From: an uncultured Lachnospiraceae bacterium
GTDB taxonomy: Bacteria > Bacillota > Clostridia > Lachnospirales > Lachnospiraceae
DNA length: 54,382 bases
Direction: 5' to 3'
Assembly (NCBI GenBank): GCA_947586255.1
Contig: CANPXP010000017.1
Location: 1 to 54,382, forward strand
Positions 23,511-31,332 of this stretch are shown here, piece by piece. How positions within the stretch are numbered: position 1 is the first letter of the stretch; every line of letters starts with the position of its first letter. The position numbers were made by a program, and so were the translations under genes. The notes beneath the pieces are model-generated. The model was not told where the DNA came from. It searched no databases and saw only the letters and a program-made list of their open reading frames with translations.

Positions 23511-24179
23511 TCAATCCTTGCGCAATGTATCAGCCAACGCTACGACCCTATCATAGTCTATCTGGTCTTCTTCCGCAAGTTTTTTCAACTCTTTCAGATT
23601 TTTCTCGTCATAGTGCAGATTGGTGCGCGCGATCCGCCCCGCGAGGCGGTGCACCTCCCTGACGATGCTCTCCCTGTTCATCTGCAGCCGTCCGTACAGA
23701 TCCAGACGCTCGATCCGTTTGCCGATCTTGATGACGTTTCGTATGTTTTCATTCTCGATCATGTCGTCCACGATGCCCCAGAATGCCAGAATGTTGTCCT
23801 CCACCTTCTGCAGCCCCACCAGCGGCGCCCTTGACACTCTGCTCTTCTTCATATCATAAACCGAGAGCTGTATATAAGTGATGGGCTCGCTCCCGATCTC
23901 ATTTCTGAGCACGATGGCATTGTCGTACGCCCGCATCAGATTGGAGTAGATCGAGTTGGGATCGTTTTCATCCGAGATATAGCGGTTGCAGAAATCTTCC
24001 CTGGAACTGTATATGTTGGGAATATCCAACTGCCTGCAGAAAGCCGCGTAGTTGTCCATATCCATATCTATCATCCTGTCAAAGCTGTCCGCGAACAGCC
24101 TCGCCGACGTGTAGACCCGCTCGGAATATCTGCCGAGCCAGAACAGTCTGTCTAAGTTTTCTACTGAGATAATACCCAT
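23511..24179 (-). CDS. Alpha-E domain protein (DUF403), short form
   Basis: A 222-residue all-helical protein. The N-terminus ISVENLDRLFWLGRYSERVYTSARLFADSFDRMID is the alpha-E signature, and ENILAFWGIVDDMIENENIRNVIKIGKRIERLDLYGRL follows later. Typical family members are around 300 residues, so this one is about a quarter shorter, apparently in the middle, with both ends present. Alpha-E proteins nearly always accompany circularly permuted ATP-grasp proteins and are thought to assist them, but have no known reaction. Its start overlaps the ATP-grasp gene by 19 bases. Confidence 0.87.
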   Translation of the reverse strand: MGIISVENLDRLFWLGRYSERVYTSARLFADSFDRMIDMDMDNYAAFCRQLDIPNIYSSREDFCNRYISDENDPNSIYSNLMRAYDNAIVLRNEIGSEPITYIQLSVYDMKKSRVSRAPLVGLQKVEDNILAFWGIVDDMIENENIRNVIKIGKRIERLDLYGRLQMNRESIVREVHRLAGRIARTNLHYDEKNLKELKKLAEEDQIDYDRVVALADTLRKD

Positions 24180-25477
24180 GTGTCTTTAAATCCTCCTCCC
24201 TGCGACGAATTGACGATGAAGGAATCCGGATCTCTGGAGAAGCGCGTCAGTCCGCTCTTCCAGACGATCGGTTCGTCCACCATGAGCACGAACGCCCGCA
24301 GATCCGCCTTGCGCGGCGTGCGTCTGGCATTTTCCAGAATATCGATATCCATGAAGTCGATGACCTCCTGGGCGATAAAACGCCTCGGCTCCCTCTTTAG
24401 CAGCGCGATGAAATCCTCCTTCTGCGCGGCGGTCATCCTGTCGGCGAAGACGACGCCGTAACCGCCCGCCTCGGCCACGTCCTTCAAGACCAGCTCGTCG
24501 AAGTGCTCCAGCACATACCGCATATCTTCCTCGTAGTAGGGAAGATAGGTTGGCGCGTTCTGCAGGACCGGCTCCTCGCCCAGATAATAGCGCACCATTT
24601 TCGGCACGAAATAGTAGATGCCCTTGTCGTCGGCCACGCCATTGCCCGGCGCGTTGAGGAGCGCCACGTGTCCCTTGCGGTACACGTCGTATATGTGCGG
24701 GATGCCGATGACCGACTCCTCGTTGAAGGTCATCGGGTCGAGGTACTCGTCGGAGATCCTCCGGTAGACCGCGCCCACCTTCTCACGCTTGCCGGAGTAA
24801 TCGACGAAGTAGAGATAATCGTCCTCCACCACGAGCTCTCTGCCCGTCGCCAGGTGCGCGCCCGTCTTCTCCGCGAAGTAAGAGTGCTCGAAGTATGCCG
24901 CGTTGTAGCGCCCCGGCGTGAGGATCACCGTGTGCCCGCCCGTATTCACATAGTCCATCGTCCAGCGAAGCAGCTTCGCGTAGTCCCGGTTATCCTCCAC
25001 GTGGTAGGTCTCGAAGGTGTCCGGGCTGCTCTTCCTGCAGATCTCTCTGGCGATCATCGGGTAGGACGCGCCGGAGGGCACGCGCAGATTGTCTTCCAGC
25101 ACATACCAGCTCCCGTCTTTGCCCTGCACCAGATCGATGCCCGCGATATGGGTGTAAATTCCCTTGGGCGGCACGACGCCGTCGCAGGGCGCCAGATACC
25201 CGGAAGAAATGTACACAAATTCCTCCGGCACAACGCCGTCCCTGACAATCTTCTTCTCTCCGTAGATATCCCGGATAAAACAGTTTAACGCCATGACCCG
25301 CTGTTTCAGGCCTTTTTCCAGATAGGCGAACTCCTCTTTCTTAATGATCCGGGGGATCGTGTCGAACGGAAAAAGCTGCTCCTTAAACTCATTGTCCTTG
25401 TATATGCCGAATTTGACGCCGTAACGCGCCAGCAGCTCGTTCACCGTCTCCGCCCGCCTGGTCAGTTCTATCTCCAT
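24161..25477 (-). CDS. Circularly permuted ATP-grasp protein (DUF404/DUF407)
   Basis: The start at 25477 (MEIELTRRAETVNELLARYGV) follows a GGAGGCGAGG ribosome region; a longer frame adds 17 atypical residues. The 438-residue product contains the family blocks KEEFAYLEKGLKQRVMALNCFIRDIYGE, GIDLVQGKDGSWYVLEDNLRVPSG (ATP-grasp core), LTPGRYNAAYFEHSYFAEKTGAHLATG and VLKDVAEAGGYGVVF. ATP-grasp ligases make amide bonds through an acyl-phosphate; those of this circularly permuted group are inferred to ligate amino acids or peptides. First gene of the operon, preceded by a 180-base leader with its own promoter and terminator-like hairpin. Confidence 0.9.
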   Translation of the reverse strand: MEIELTRRAETVNELLARYGVKFGIYKDNEFKEQLFPFDTIPRIIKKEEFAYLEKGLKQRVMALNCFIRDIYGEKKIVRDGVVPEEFVYISSGYLAPCDGVVPPKGIYTHIAGIDLVQGKDGSWYVLEDNLRVPSGASYPMIAREICRKSSPDTFETYHVEDNRDYAKLLRWTMDYVNTGGHTVILTPGRYNAAYFEHSYFAEKTGAHLATGRELVVEDDYLYFVDYSGKREKVGAVYRRISDEYLDPMTFNEESVIGIPHIYDVYRKGHVALLNAPGNGVADDKGIYYFVPKMVRYYLGEEPVLQNAPTYLPYYEEDMRYVLEHFDELVLKDVAEAGGYGVVFADRMTAAQKEDFIALLKREPRRFIAQEVIDFMDIDILENARRTPRKADLRAFVLMVDEPIVWKSGLTRFSRDPDSFIVNSSQGGGFKDTWVLSQ

Positions 25478-25548
25478 AATCCTCGCCTCCCGCAACACGC
25501 AACACGCACCCGCAGCGAGATGAAACACGCTTTGCGGGTTGCACGCTC

Positions 25549-25581
25549 ATAAGCAGACTCGCGATGCTTCGCACTGCTTAT
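25549..25581. repeat. Inverted repeat in the leader of the ATP-grasp operon
   Basis: Arms ATAAGCAG (25549-25556) and CTGCTTAT (25574-25581) enclose a nested GCGA-TGCT-TCGC stem. It follows the terminator-like hairpin on the minus strand. The right arm is part of a 20-bp sequence, CTGCTTATTCGCGCAAAAAA (25574-25593), repeated exactly at 358-377 after the lysine-riboswitch terminator. Confidence 0.6.
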
Positions 25582-25587
25582 TCGCGC

Positions 25588-25621
25588 AAAAAAAGACGCC
25601 CGGAATGCTCCAGACGTCTTT
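25588..25621 (-). terminator. Strong terminator-like hairpin in the 5' leader of the ATP-grasp operon
   Basis: On the minus strand AAAGACG-T-CTGGA-GCAT-TCCGG-G-CGTCTTT forms a 13-bp stem (two G-T pairs) followed by seven T residues. It lies downstream of both the kinase-DegV stop (25730) and the promoter at 25664-25692, so it ends the kinase operon and also stands in the leader of the ATP-grasp operon as a possible attenuator. Confidence 0.85.
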
Positions 25622-25663
25622 GTCGCACACTGTTATTTACCTGTAAAAGGAACTACACTATTT

Positions 25664-25692
25664 TATATAGCACTTGCCGCGCGCTTTGTCAA
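25664..25692 (-). promoter_or_regulatory. Promoter of the ATP-grasp/alpha-E/transglutaminase operon
   Basis: Consensus TTGACA (25692-25687), 17-bp spacer, TATATA (25669-25664) on the minus strand. The predicted start at about 25657 is roughly 35 bases before the terminator-like hairpin and 180 bases before the first start codon. Confidence 0.82.
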
Positions 25693-25729
25693 GACCTGTT
25701 TTCACCGCGCTGCCGCCGGAAAGCGCCGC

Positions 25730-28429
25730 CTACCACCACATATTGTCGCTCTTCTTCTTAAGGTACATGAGGCCGAACACGCCCACGCCGCAGTTGCTGG
25801 AGACCGTCGCCGACGCTTTCTGCAGGATAATCCGGTCGAAGTGAACGTATTTCTCCACTTCCTCCTGAATCTCCTCCAGCTGCCGCACGCTGCAGCCGGC
25901 ATAGGTGAGGAACAGAACTCTCTCGTCGATCTGTCTGGCGTGGGAGAGCAGCTGCCTGATATACTTCGCCTTCGCCCGTCTGATGCTGCCCGTCTCAATC
26001 TTCCACAGTTTCAGGTCATTCTGCGACATGCGCAGCACCGGGTGCAGGTTCAGCACATGGCACAGCCCGTGCACCGCGCCGCTGAGCTTGCCGTTGCGGT
26101 ACAGCGCGTCCGTGCTCGGCACGAGGAAGTTGGAGCACACCACGTCCTTAAATTCCTCCAGATCCTGGCAGATCTCCTCGACGCTCTTGCCCTCCTCCGC
26201 AAGCTGCGCCGCGCGCAGCACCATCAGGCCGTGTCCGCTGCTGATGTGGGCGGAGTTGAACACCGTCACGTTGCCGAAGCTTCTGCTCGCCTGCAGCGCG
26301 TTCGGATAAGCGCCGCTCAAGCCCGTCGTCGCCGTGATGTGCAGGACGTGCTCGGCCTCCTTGAGCGTCTCCGAGAAGAATTCCTCGTACTTCTCCGGCT
26401 CGGCGGTGGAGGAGTGCGCGTAGTTGCCCTCCGTCTTCAGATACTCCAGAATGCTGTCGCTGGACACCTCGAACAGATCGCAGAACCGTCCTTCCTTCGT
26501 ATGGACGTAACAGTACATCAGCCTGATCTGATATTTCTCCAAAAGTTCCTTCGGCAGATCGCAGATGCAGTCCGCCGTGACGGCGAGCTTGCGCTTTCTC
26601 GCGCTGGTCACCTGTCTGACCGCGCTCTCCCCCTCGTCCTCCGTCTCCTTCTCCGCGGCGGTGTACTCCACCAGCTCCGGCGGCAGATATTTGAGCAGGC
26701 TCGCCTCGAGAAGCGCCGAGTTGATCGGCTTCGCGAGATAGCCGTCGAAGCCCATATCGCGATAGACCTGCTCCGCGTTCGTCATGACGTTGGCGGTCAG
26801 CGCCAGGATCGGCGTCTTCTGGCAGTAGCCCTTGACCTGGGAGCGCACGGCCCGCATCGTCTCCTCGCCGTCCATATCGGGCATCATGTGGTCCATGAGA
26901 ATCACATGGTACGCCTTCTCCGCAGTCTTTTTCAGGCACTCCCGGCCGCCCGCCGCCGTCTCCACCGTCATGCCCGTGCCGCGCAGGAGCTTGACGGCCA
27001 CCATGCGGTTCATCTCGTTGTCGTCCACCACGAGTATGCTGGCGTCCGGCGCGGTGAAGATCTGCTTATACTTAGAGCGGTAATCCAGCTGCTTCTGGGC
27101 GGAGAAATTGATTGTGCCGATGGGCTTCACATTGACGATGCGCTGCCTGACCTCCAGCGTAAACGTAGAACCCTGGCGATAGATGCTGTCCACATACAGC
27201 CTTCCGCCCATCATCTCCGCGAGCTGTCTGGAGATATTCAGCCCCAGGCCCGTCCCCTCGATATTGCGGTTCTCCCGCCCGTCTATGCGCTTGAAGGAGG
27301 AGAAGAGATTGTCCAGATCCTCCTTGCGGATTCCCATGCCCGTGTCGGCCACCGAGACGCGCAGCAGAATCTCGTCCGGCGCCGTGCGCTCCGCCTTGGC
27401 CGTCAGTGTGACGGCGCCCTTCTCCGTATATTTGACCGCATTGGTCAAAAAGTTTGTCACAATCTGTTTGATGCGCACCTCGTCGCCGTAGAGCATGGAC
27501 GGGATCTCCGGATCGATATCCACCTTGAACTCCAGTTCCTTCTGGTGCGCGCGGATCCAGATCAGATTTACCAGATCGCTGAACATGGCGCTGATCTCAT
27601 ACTGCGCCGGCACGATCTCCATCTTGCCGGACTCAAGCTTTGACAGGTCCAGGATATCATTGATCGTGGTGAGCAGCATCTTGCTCGCATTCTGAATATT
27701 GATCGCATTCTCGGCGATCTCATCGGAGATATCCTCACGCAGAATCATCTCGTTCAGACCGATGATGGTGTTGATGGGCGTGCGGATCTCATGGCTCATG
27801 TTGGCGAAGAAGAGATCCTTCGAGTGCGCGATCTCCTCGATCTCCTCCTTCTGCTGCTGCGCCAGCCGCCGCTCCTTGTCGTAGGTCACGAACTGAATCC
27901 GCATCAGAATGCCGATAAAGATGCTCACCACCACCAGCGTAATGCAGGAATCCAGATAGCTGTACTCGCTGCTCACCACCATGACGAACTGCGGGTGCGT
28001 GTAGGAGAAGATATAGGTGCCCAGAAAAGCCGCCAGGGAGACTGCCATGGCGATCACCACGTCCCGCCCTCTGAACAGCACGAATATGTAGACCAGGCCG
28101 AGCACCAGCCAGACCGGTGTGCCGCTCCCCACACCGCCGCTCATGATAAAGACCAGCGGAAACAGCACGAGATTGTAGATCAGGACAAGCACCCAGGAGG
28201 CCAGCTTCGTCTGCTGCCGCTCCGTCGCCATGTAGAGGGCCACACCCGCCACGACGCACATCGGCACGAGCGCTGCGAGAACGATGGGCGTCACGCCGCA
28301 GGCCACCCTCCCCATACCGATAATGGAGCCGAAGAAGGCAAGCAGCAGAACCATCCGGCTGACCCGTTCCTCCAGACTTAAATTTTCGGGAAACAGCGAT
28401 CGGCTAAATTCTCGTATCTTCCTGATCAT
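25730..28429 (-). CDS. Hybrid histidine kinase - receiver - DegV fusion
   Basis: The start at 28429 (MIRKIREFSRSLFPENLS) has a GGAG site; a longer frame is not supported. The 899-residue protein has about six membrane helices (20-195), a HisKA domain with the H-box MSHEIRTPIN (His213), a HATPase domain (N box NFLTNAVKYT, G boxes DTGMGI and GTGLGL), a receiver domain with phosphoacceptor Asp513 (LMDHMMPDMDG), and a C-terminal DegV/EDD fold (about 612-899: TADCICDLP, SSTAEP, TATTGLSGAY, NSAHISSGHG). DegV/FakB proteins bind fatty acids; here the lipid site would be a cytosolic sensory or output module of a kinase. It is the last gene of a three-gene signalling operon. Confidence 0.9.
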   Translation of the reverse strand: MIRKIREFSRSLFPENLSLEERVSRMVLLLAFFGSIIGMGRVACGVTPIVLAALVPMCVVAGVALYMATERQQTKLASWVLVLIYNLVLFPLVFIMSGGVGSGTPVWLVLGLVYIFVLFRGRDVVIAMAVSLAAFLGTYIFSYTHPQFVMVVSSEYSYLDSCITLVVVSIFIGILMRIQFVTYDKERRLAQQQKEEIEEIAHSKDLFFANMSHEIRTPINTIIGLNEMILREDISDEIAENAINIQNASKMLLTTINDILDLSKLESGKMEIVPAQYEISAMFSDLVNLIWIRAHQKELEFKVDIDPEIPSMLYGDEVRIKQIVTNFLTNAVKYTEKGAVTLTAKAERTAPDEILLRVSVADTGMGIRKEDLDNLFSSFKRIDGRENRNIEGTGLGLNISRQLAEMMGGRLYVDSIYRQGSTFTLEVRQRIVNVKPIGTINFSAQKQLDYRSKYKQIFTAPDASILVVDDNEMNRMVAVKLLRGTGMTVETAAGGRECLKKTAEKAYHVILMDHMMPDMDGEETMRAVRSQVKGYCQKTPILALTANVMTNAEQVYRDMGFDGYLAKPINSALLEASLLKYLPPELVEYTAAEKETEDEGESAVRQVTSARKRKLAVTADCICDLPKELLEKYQIRLMYCYVHTKEGRFCDLFEVSSDSILEYLKTEGNYAHSSTAEPEKYEEFFSETLKEAEHVLHITATTGLSGAYPNALQASRSFGNVTVFNSAHISSGHGLMVLRAAQLAEEGKSVEEICQDLEEFKDVVCSNFLVPSTDALYRNGKLSGAVHGLCHVLNLHPVLRMSQNDLKLWKIETGSIRRAKAKYIRQLLSHARQIDERVLFLTYAGCSVRQLEEIQEEVEKYVHFDRIILQKASATVSSNCGVGVFGLMYLKKKSDNMWW

Positions 28430-28460
28430 CACACTCTCCAACCTTTCCGCATACTCTCCG

Positions 28461-31313
28461 TCACGCCATGCGCTCCGAGATTCTGTTCTCCCATGAATCC
28501 AGAAGCTCCGCCGCGCCGGGGAAGTCAAAATCCTCCACGCTGCGGCCGATCGCCCCGGCCATCTCGCCCAGTTCCATATCCTGCAGGCGGCAGCCCGCGA
28601 TTTTCTTCAGAAGCTCCTTCACACCGTCGCTCTCGAAGTTCTCCAGCTTATCGCGCAGCTGCGAAAGCAGCTCCCGCAGAGCGTCCGCCCCGATCTCCCG
28701 CGCGGCATCCGCCGCATCCTCCTGCGCCCTGTCCTGCCCGGCCCCGGCGGCATGATACCCCTCCGGATAGAGGAAGCGGTTGACCGACAGCGCGCGCAGC
28801 AGCATACCGTGCCGCTCCATCAGCTCCCCGTGGTGCTCCCTGATATAGTCGGCGCGGTTCTCCTTGCCCGCCATCTCCAGCTGCAGGGCCAGCTCCGCGA
28901 GCTGCTCCGCGCCGATCCCCTTGGAATTGCTCTTGAGCGCGTGCACCGCGATGGCATAGTCCTTCCAGTTTTCCTCCGCGTACAGCTTCGCAAGCTGCTC
29001 GTTTCTCGCGGCCCCCTGTTCGTGATACATCCTGACGATATCCCGGAAGCCCTCTCTGTCGCCGCAGTAGGAAAGCCCGGTCTTGACGTTGATGCCCGCC
29101 CGGGCCAGCGCCTCCAGCCCGTCCGTTCCCGCTCCTCCGTTGCCATCCTGCGCGGCGGCGTCTTCCGTCCCGGCCGTCTGTGCCGCATTCCCGGCCGCCG
29201 TCTGTTCCGCGGCCTGCGTTTCCGCCGCCTCAGCCACGGGAAGCTGCTTCTGTTTCGGTATGTAGCGGCGCAGCATACGCTCCAGGACGCTCAGCTCGAT
29301 GGGCTTGGCGATGAAGTCGTTGAAGCCCTCCTCCATAAACATCTCCCGCGCGCCGCCGATGGCGTTCGCGGTAAAGGCGATGACAGGCACGGACTGGAAG
29401 TAGGCTCCCGGCTTCTGCCGCAGCCTGTGCAGTGTCTCCACACCATCCATGTCCGGCATCATGTGATCCAGGAATACGCAGTCGTACTCCATGGTATTGA
29501 TCTTTTCCAGCGCTTCCTGACCGCCCAGCGCCGACACCGTCCTGATCCGGTAGGGCAGGAGCAGCCTCGCCATAACCTTCAGGTTCATGGCGTTGTCGTC
29601 CACCACGAGAACTTTGGCGTCCGGCGCGACGAAGCGGTGCCGGATATCTCCGTGCAGCTCCTCCGGCTGCATCGTCCGCTGCCCGTTGAACACCGCCGCG
29701 ATGGACAGTACCGTAAACGGCTTGTAAATGCGCATCATATTGCTGCCGGCTTCGGGCTCCTGACCGTAGTCCATGACCAGCACGACCGTGAGTTCCCGCG
29801 CCAGCTCCTCGAAGAACGCCCTGTCCTCGCAGTACTCCTCCCAGCCGATAAACACATGGGAGTAATTCTCCAGCTGCCGGCGGCGCTTCAGCTCCGGAAG
29901 ATTCCTGCAGATGCGGAACATGATGCCGAACTGCTCGGCCATGTGCCGGATGCTCCTCTCATATCCTTCCCGCACTACCGGCGAGCCGTACTTATCCATG
30001 TTGATATAGCAGGCCGCGTACAGATTGCCCTTGTTCCGGACGGAGACGATCGGCGTCTCGTCCAGCACCTTCTGCGGAACTGCGAAGCGGAACGCCGTCC
30101 CCTGGCCCTCCGTGCTCTCCACCGTGAGAAAGCCGCCCATATTCTGCACGAGCGCATGGGTGATGGACAGTCCCAGCCCCACGCCGCCCTCTTTTCTGTT
30201 GCGCTTCGAATCCACCTGGCTGAAGCTGCCGAAAATCTTCTCCATATTCGCCGGGCTGATGCCGATTCCGGAATCCCTGATCTCCACGATCAGATTGATC
30301 CCGTACTCTTCCTTGCGGAAGGTGATCCGCATAACCACGCCGCCCTCCTGCGTGAATTTGATGGCGTTGTCGAGCAGATTCATCACGATGCGCCTCAGCT
30401 TCTGCTCGTCGCCCACCAGATTGCTCGGCAGCGCCGCGTCGCAGTCCACGATCAGCTCCAGCTTCTTGCCGTTGTCCTTCGTCACCGCCATATTGATGAT
30501 ATCCGTGATGGTCGAGGTGATATTGTAACTCTCCTCCACCGGTTCCATCTTGCCGCTCTGCAGCTCGGAAAAATCCAGAATGTTGCTGACCGTGGAGAGC
30601 AGATTGCGCCCCGCGGCCTGTATGTCGACGATATCTCCCCGGACGCTCTCCGGCAGCTCCTCCTGCAGAATCGCCTCGCTCATGCCGCATACCGCGTTGA
30701 TCGGCGTGCGGATCTCATGGGAGATATTCACCAGGAAATCGTCCTTGCTCCGCTCGATCTCCTCCAGCTCAAGAATATTTTCCATGAGAAGCTCGTTCGT
30801 CTCAAGCCTTGTGCGTATCGTGATCCAGATGACGAGAGAGATCACATAGGCGGATATGACATGCAGCACGATCCTGATAATCTCATTGGGCGCATCCGCC
30901 GTGACCGTGTGCAGCACGAACATGTGAAGACCTATGATCAGCGTCGTGAAACCGACGCCCATATAGACAATTTCCGGAATAGAAAAAACCCCCATCAGCA
31001 CGATCACCGCAAACATGGTGGACAGCATGGAGGTAAAATTGTCGGAGTGCACCGCGTAGACGGTGAAGTTGAACCACGACAGAAGCGCTATGATCTTGGC
31101 GCGAAAGGCAAATTCCCGAAAATTGCCGATGCAGATCACCCACGGCGCCACGGTGGTGACTGCCAGAATCTCTATGACGAGAATATTCCAGTGAAGCAGA
31201 ATCGCCGAGACGAAGGTGCCGAGAGAAAATACCGTGTAGATTCCCAGCACGCTGTGCTCCAGCTTCCGGTTCATTCTTTCATTGTCAAATCGTCTCTTCT
31301 CCAAGATAAGCAC
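28461..31313 (-). CDS. Hybrid sensor histidine kinase with receiver(s) and Hpt domain
   Basis: A 950-residue protein, GTG start at 31313 with an AAAGGA site. It has about six membrane helices (15-165), HisKA with ISHEIRTPIN (His199), a HATPase domain (NLLDNAIKFT, DSGIGI, GVGLGL), a segment (about 430-560) that resembles a degenerate receiver without the acidic pocket, a full receiver with Asp616 (FLDHMMPDMDG), an Ala/Gln/Gly-rich linker (about 688-735) and an Hpt domain with AVHALKSNSKG (His791). A helical C-terminal extension (about 870-950) may be a further degenerate Hpt. The domains allow a complete His-Asp-His relay. Probable phospho-target: the REC-HD-GYP protein encoded just upstream. 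Confidence 0.9.
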   Translation of the reverse strand: MLILEKRRFDNERMNRKLEHSVLGIYTVFSLGTFVSAILLHWNILVIEILAVTTVAPWVICIGNFREFAFRAKIIALLSWFNFTVYAVHSDNFTSMLSTMFAVIVLMGVFSIPEIVYMGVGFTTLIIGLHMFVLHTVTADAPNEIIRIVLHVISAYVISLVIWITIRTRLETNELLMENILELEEIERSKDDFLVNISHEIRTPINAVCGMSEAILQEELPESVRGDIVDIQAAGRNLLSTVSNILDFSELQSGKMEPVEESYNITSTITDIINMAVTKDNGKKLELIVDCDAALPSNLVGDEQKLRRIVMNLLDNAIKFTQEGGVVMRITFRKEEYGINLIVEIRDSGIGISPANMEKIFGSFSQVDSKRNRKEGGVGLGLSITHALVQNMGGFLTVESTEGQGTAFRFAVPQKVLDETPIVSVRNKGNLYAACYINMDKYGSPVVREGYERSIRHMAEQFGIMFRICRNLPELKRRRQLENYSHVFIGWEEYCEDRAFFEELARELTVVLVMDYGQEPEAGSNMMRIYKPFTVLSIAAVFNGQRTMQPEELHGDIRHRFVAPDAKVLVVDDNAMNLKVMARLLLPYRIRTVSALGGQEALEKINTMEYDCVFLDHMMPDMDGVETLHRLRQKPGAYFQSVPVIAFTANAIGGAREMFMEEGFNDFIAKPIELSVLERMLRRYIPKQKQLPVAEAAETQAAEQTAAGNAAQTAGTEDAAAQDGNGGAGTDGLEALARAGINVKTGLSYCGDREGFRDIVRMYHEQGAARNEQLAKLYAEENWKDYAIAVHALKSNSKGIGAEQLAELALQLEMAGKENRADYIREHHGELMERHGMLLRALSVNRFLYPEGYHAAGAGQDRAQEDAADAAREIGADALRELLSQLRDKLENFESDGVKELLKKIAGCRLQDMELGEMAGAIGRSVEDFDFPGAAELLDSWENRISERMA

Positions 31314-31332
31314 CGATCCTTTCCCAGCGCAG

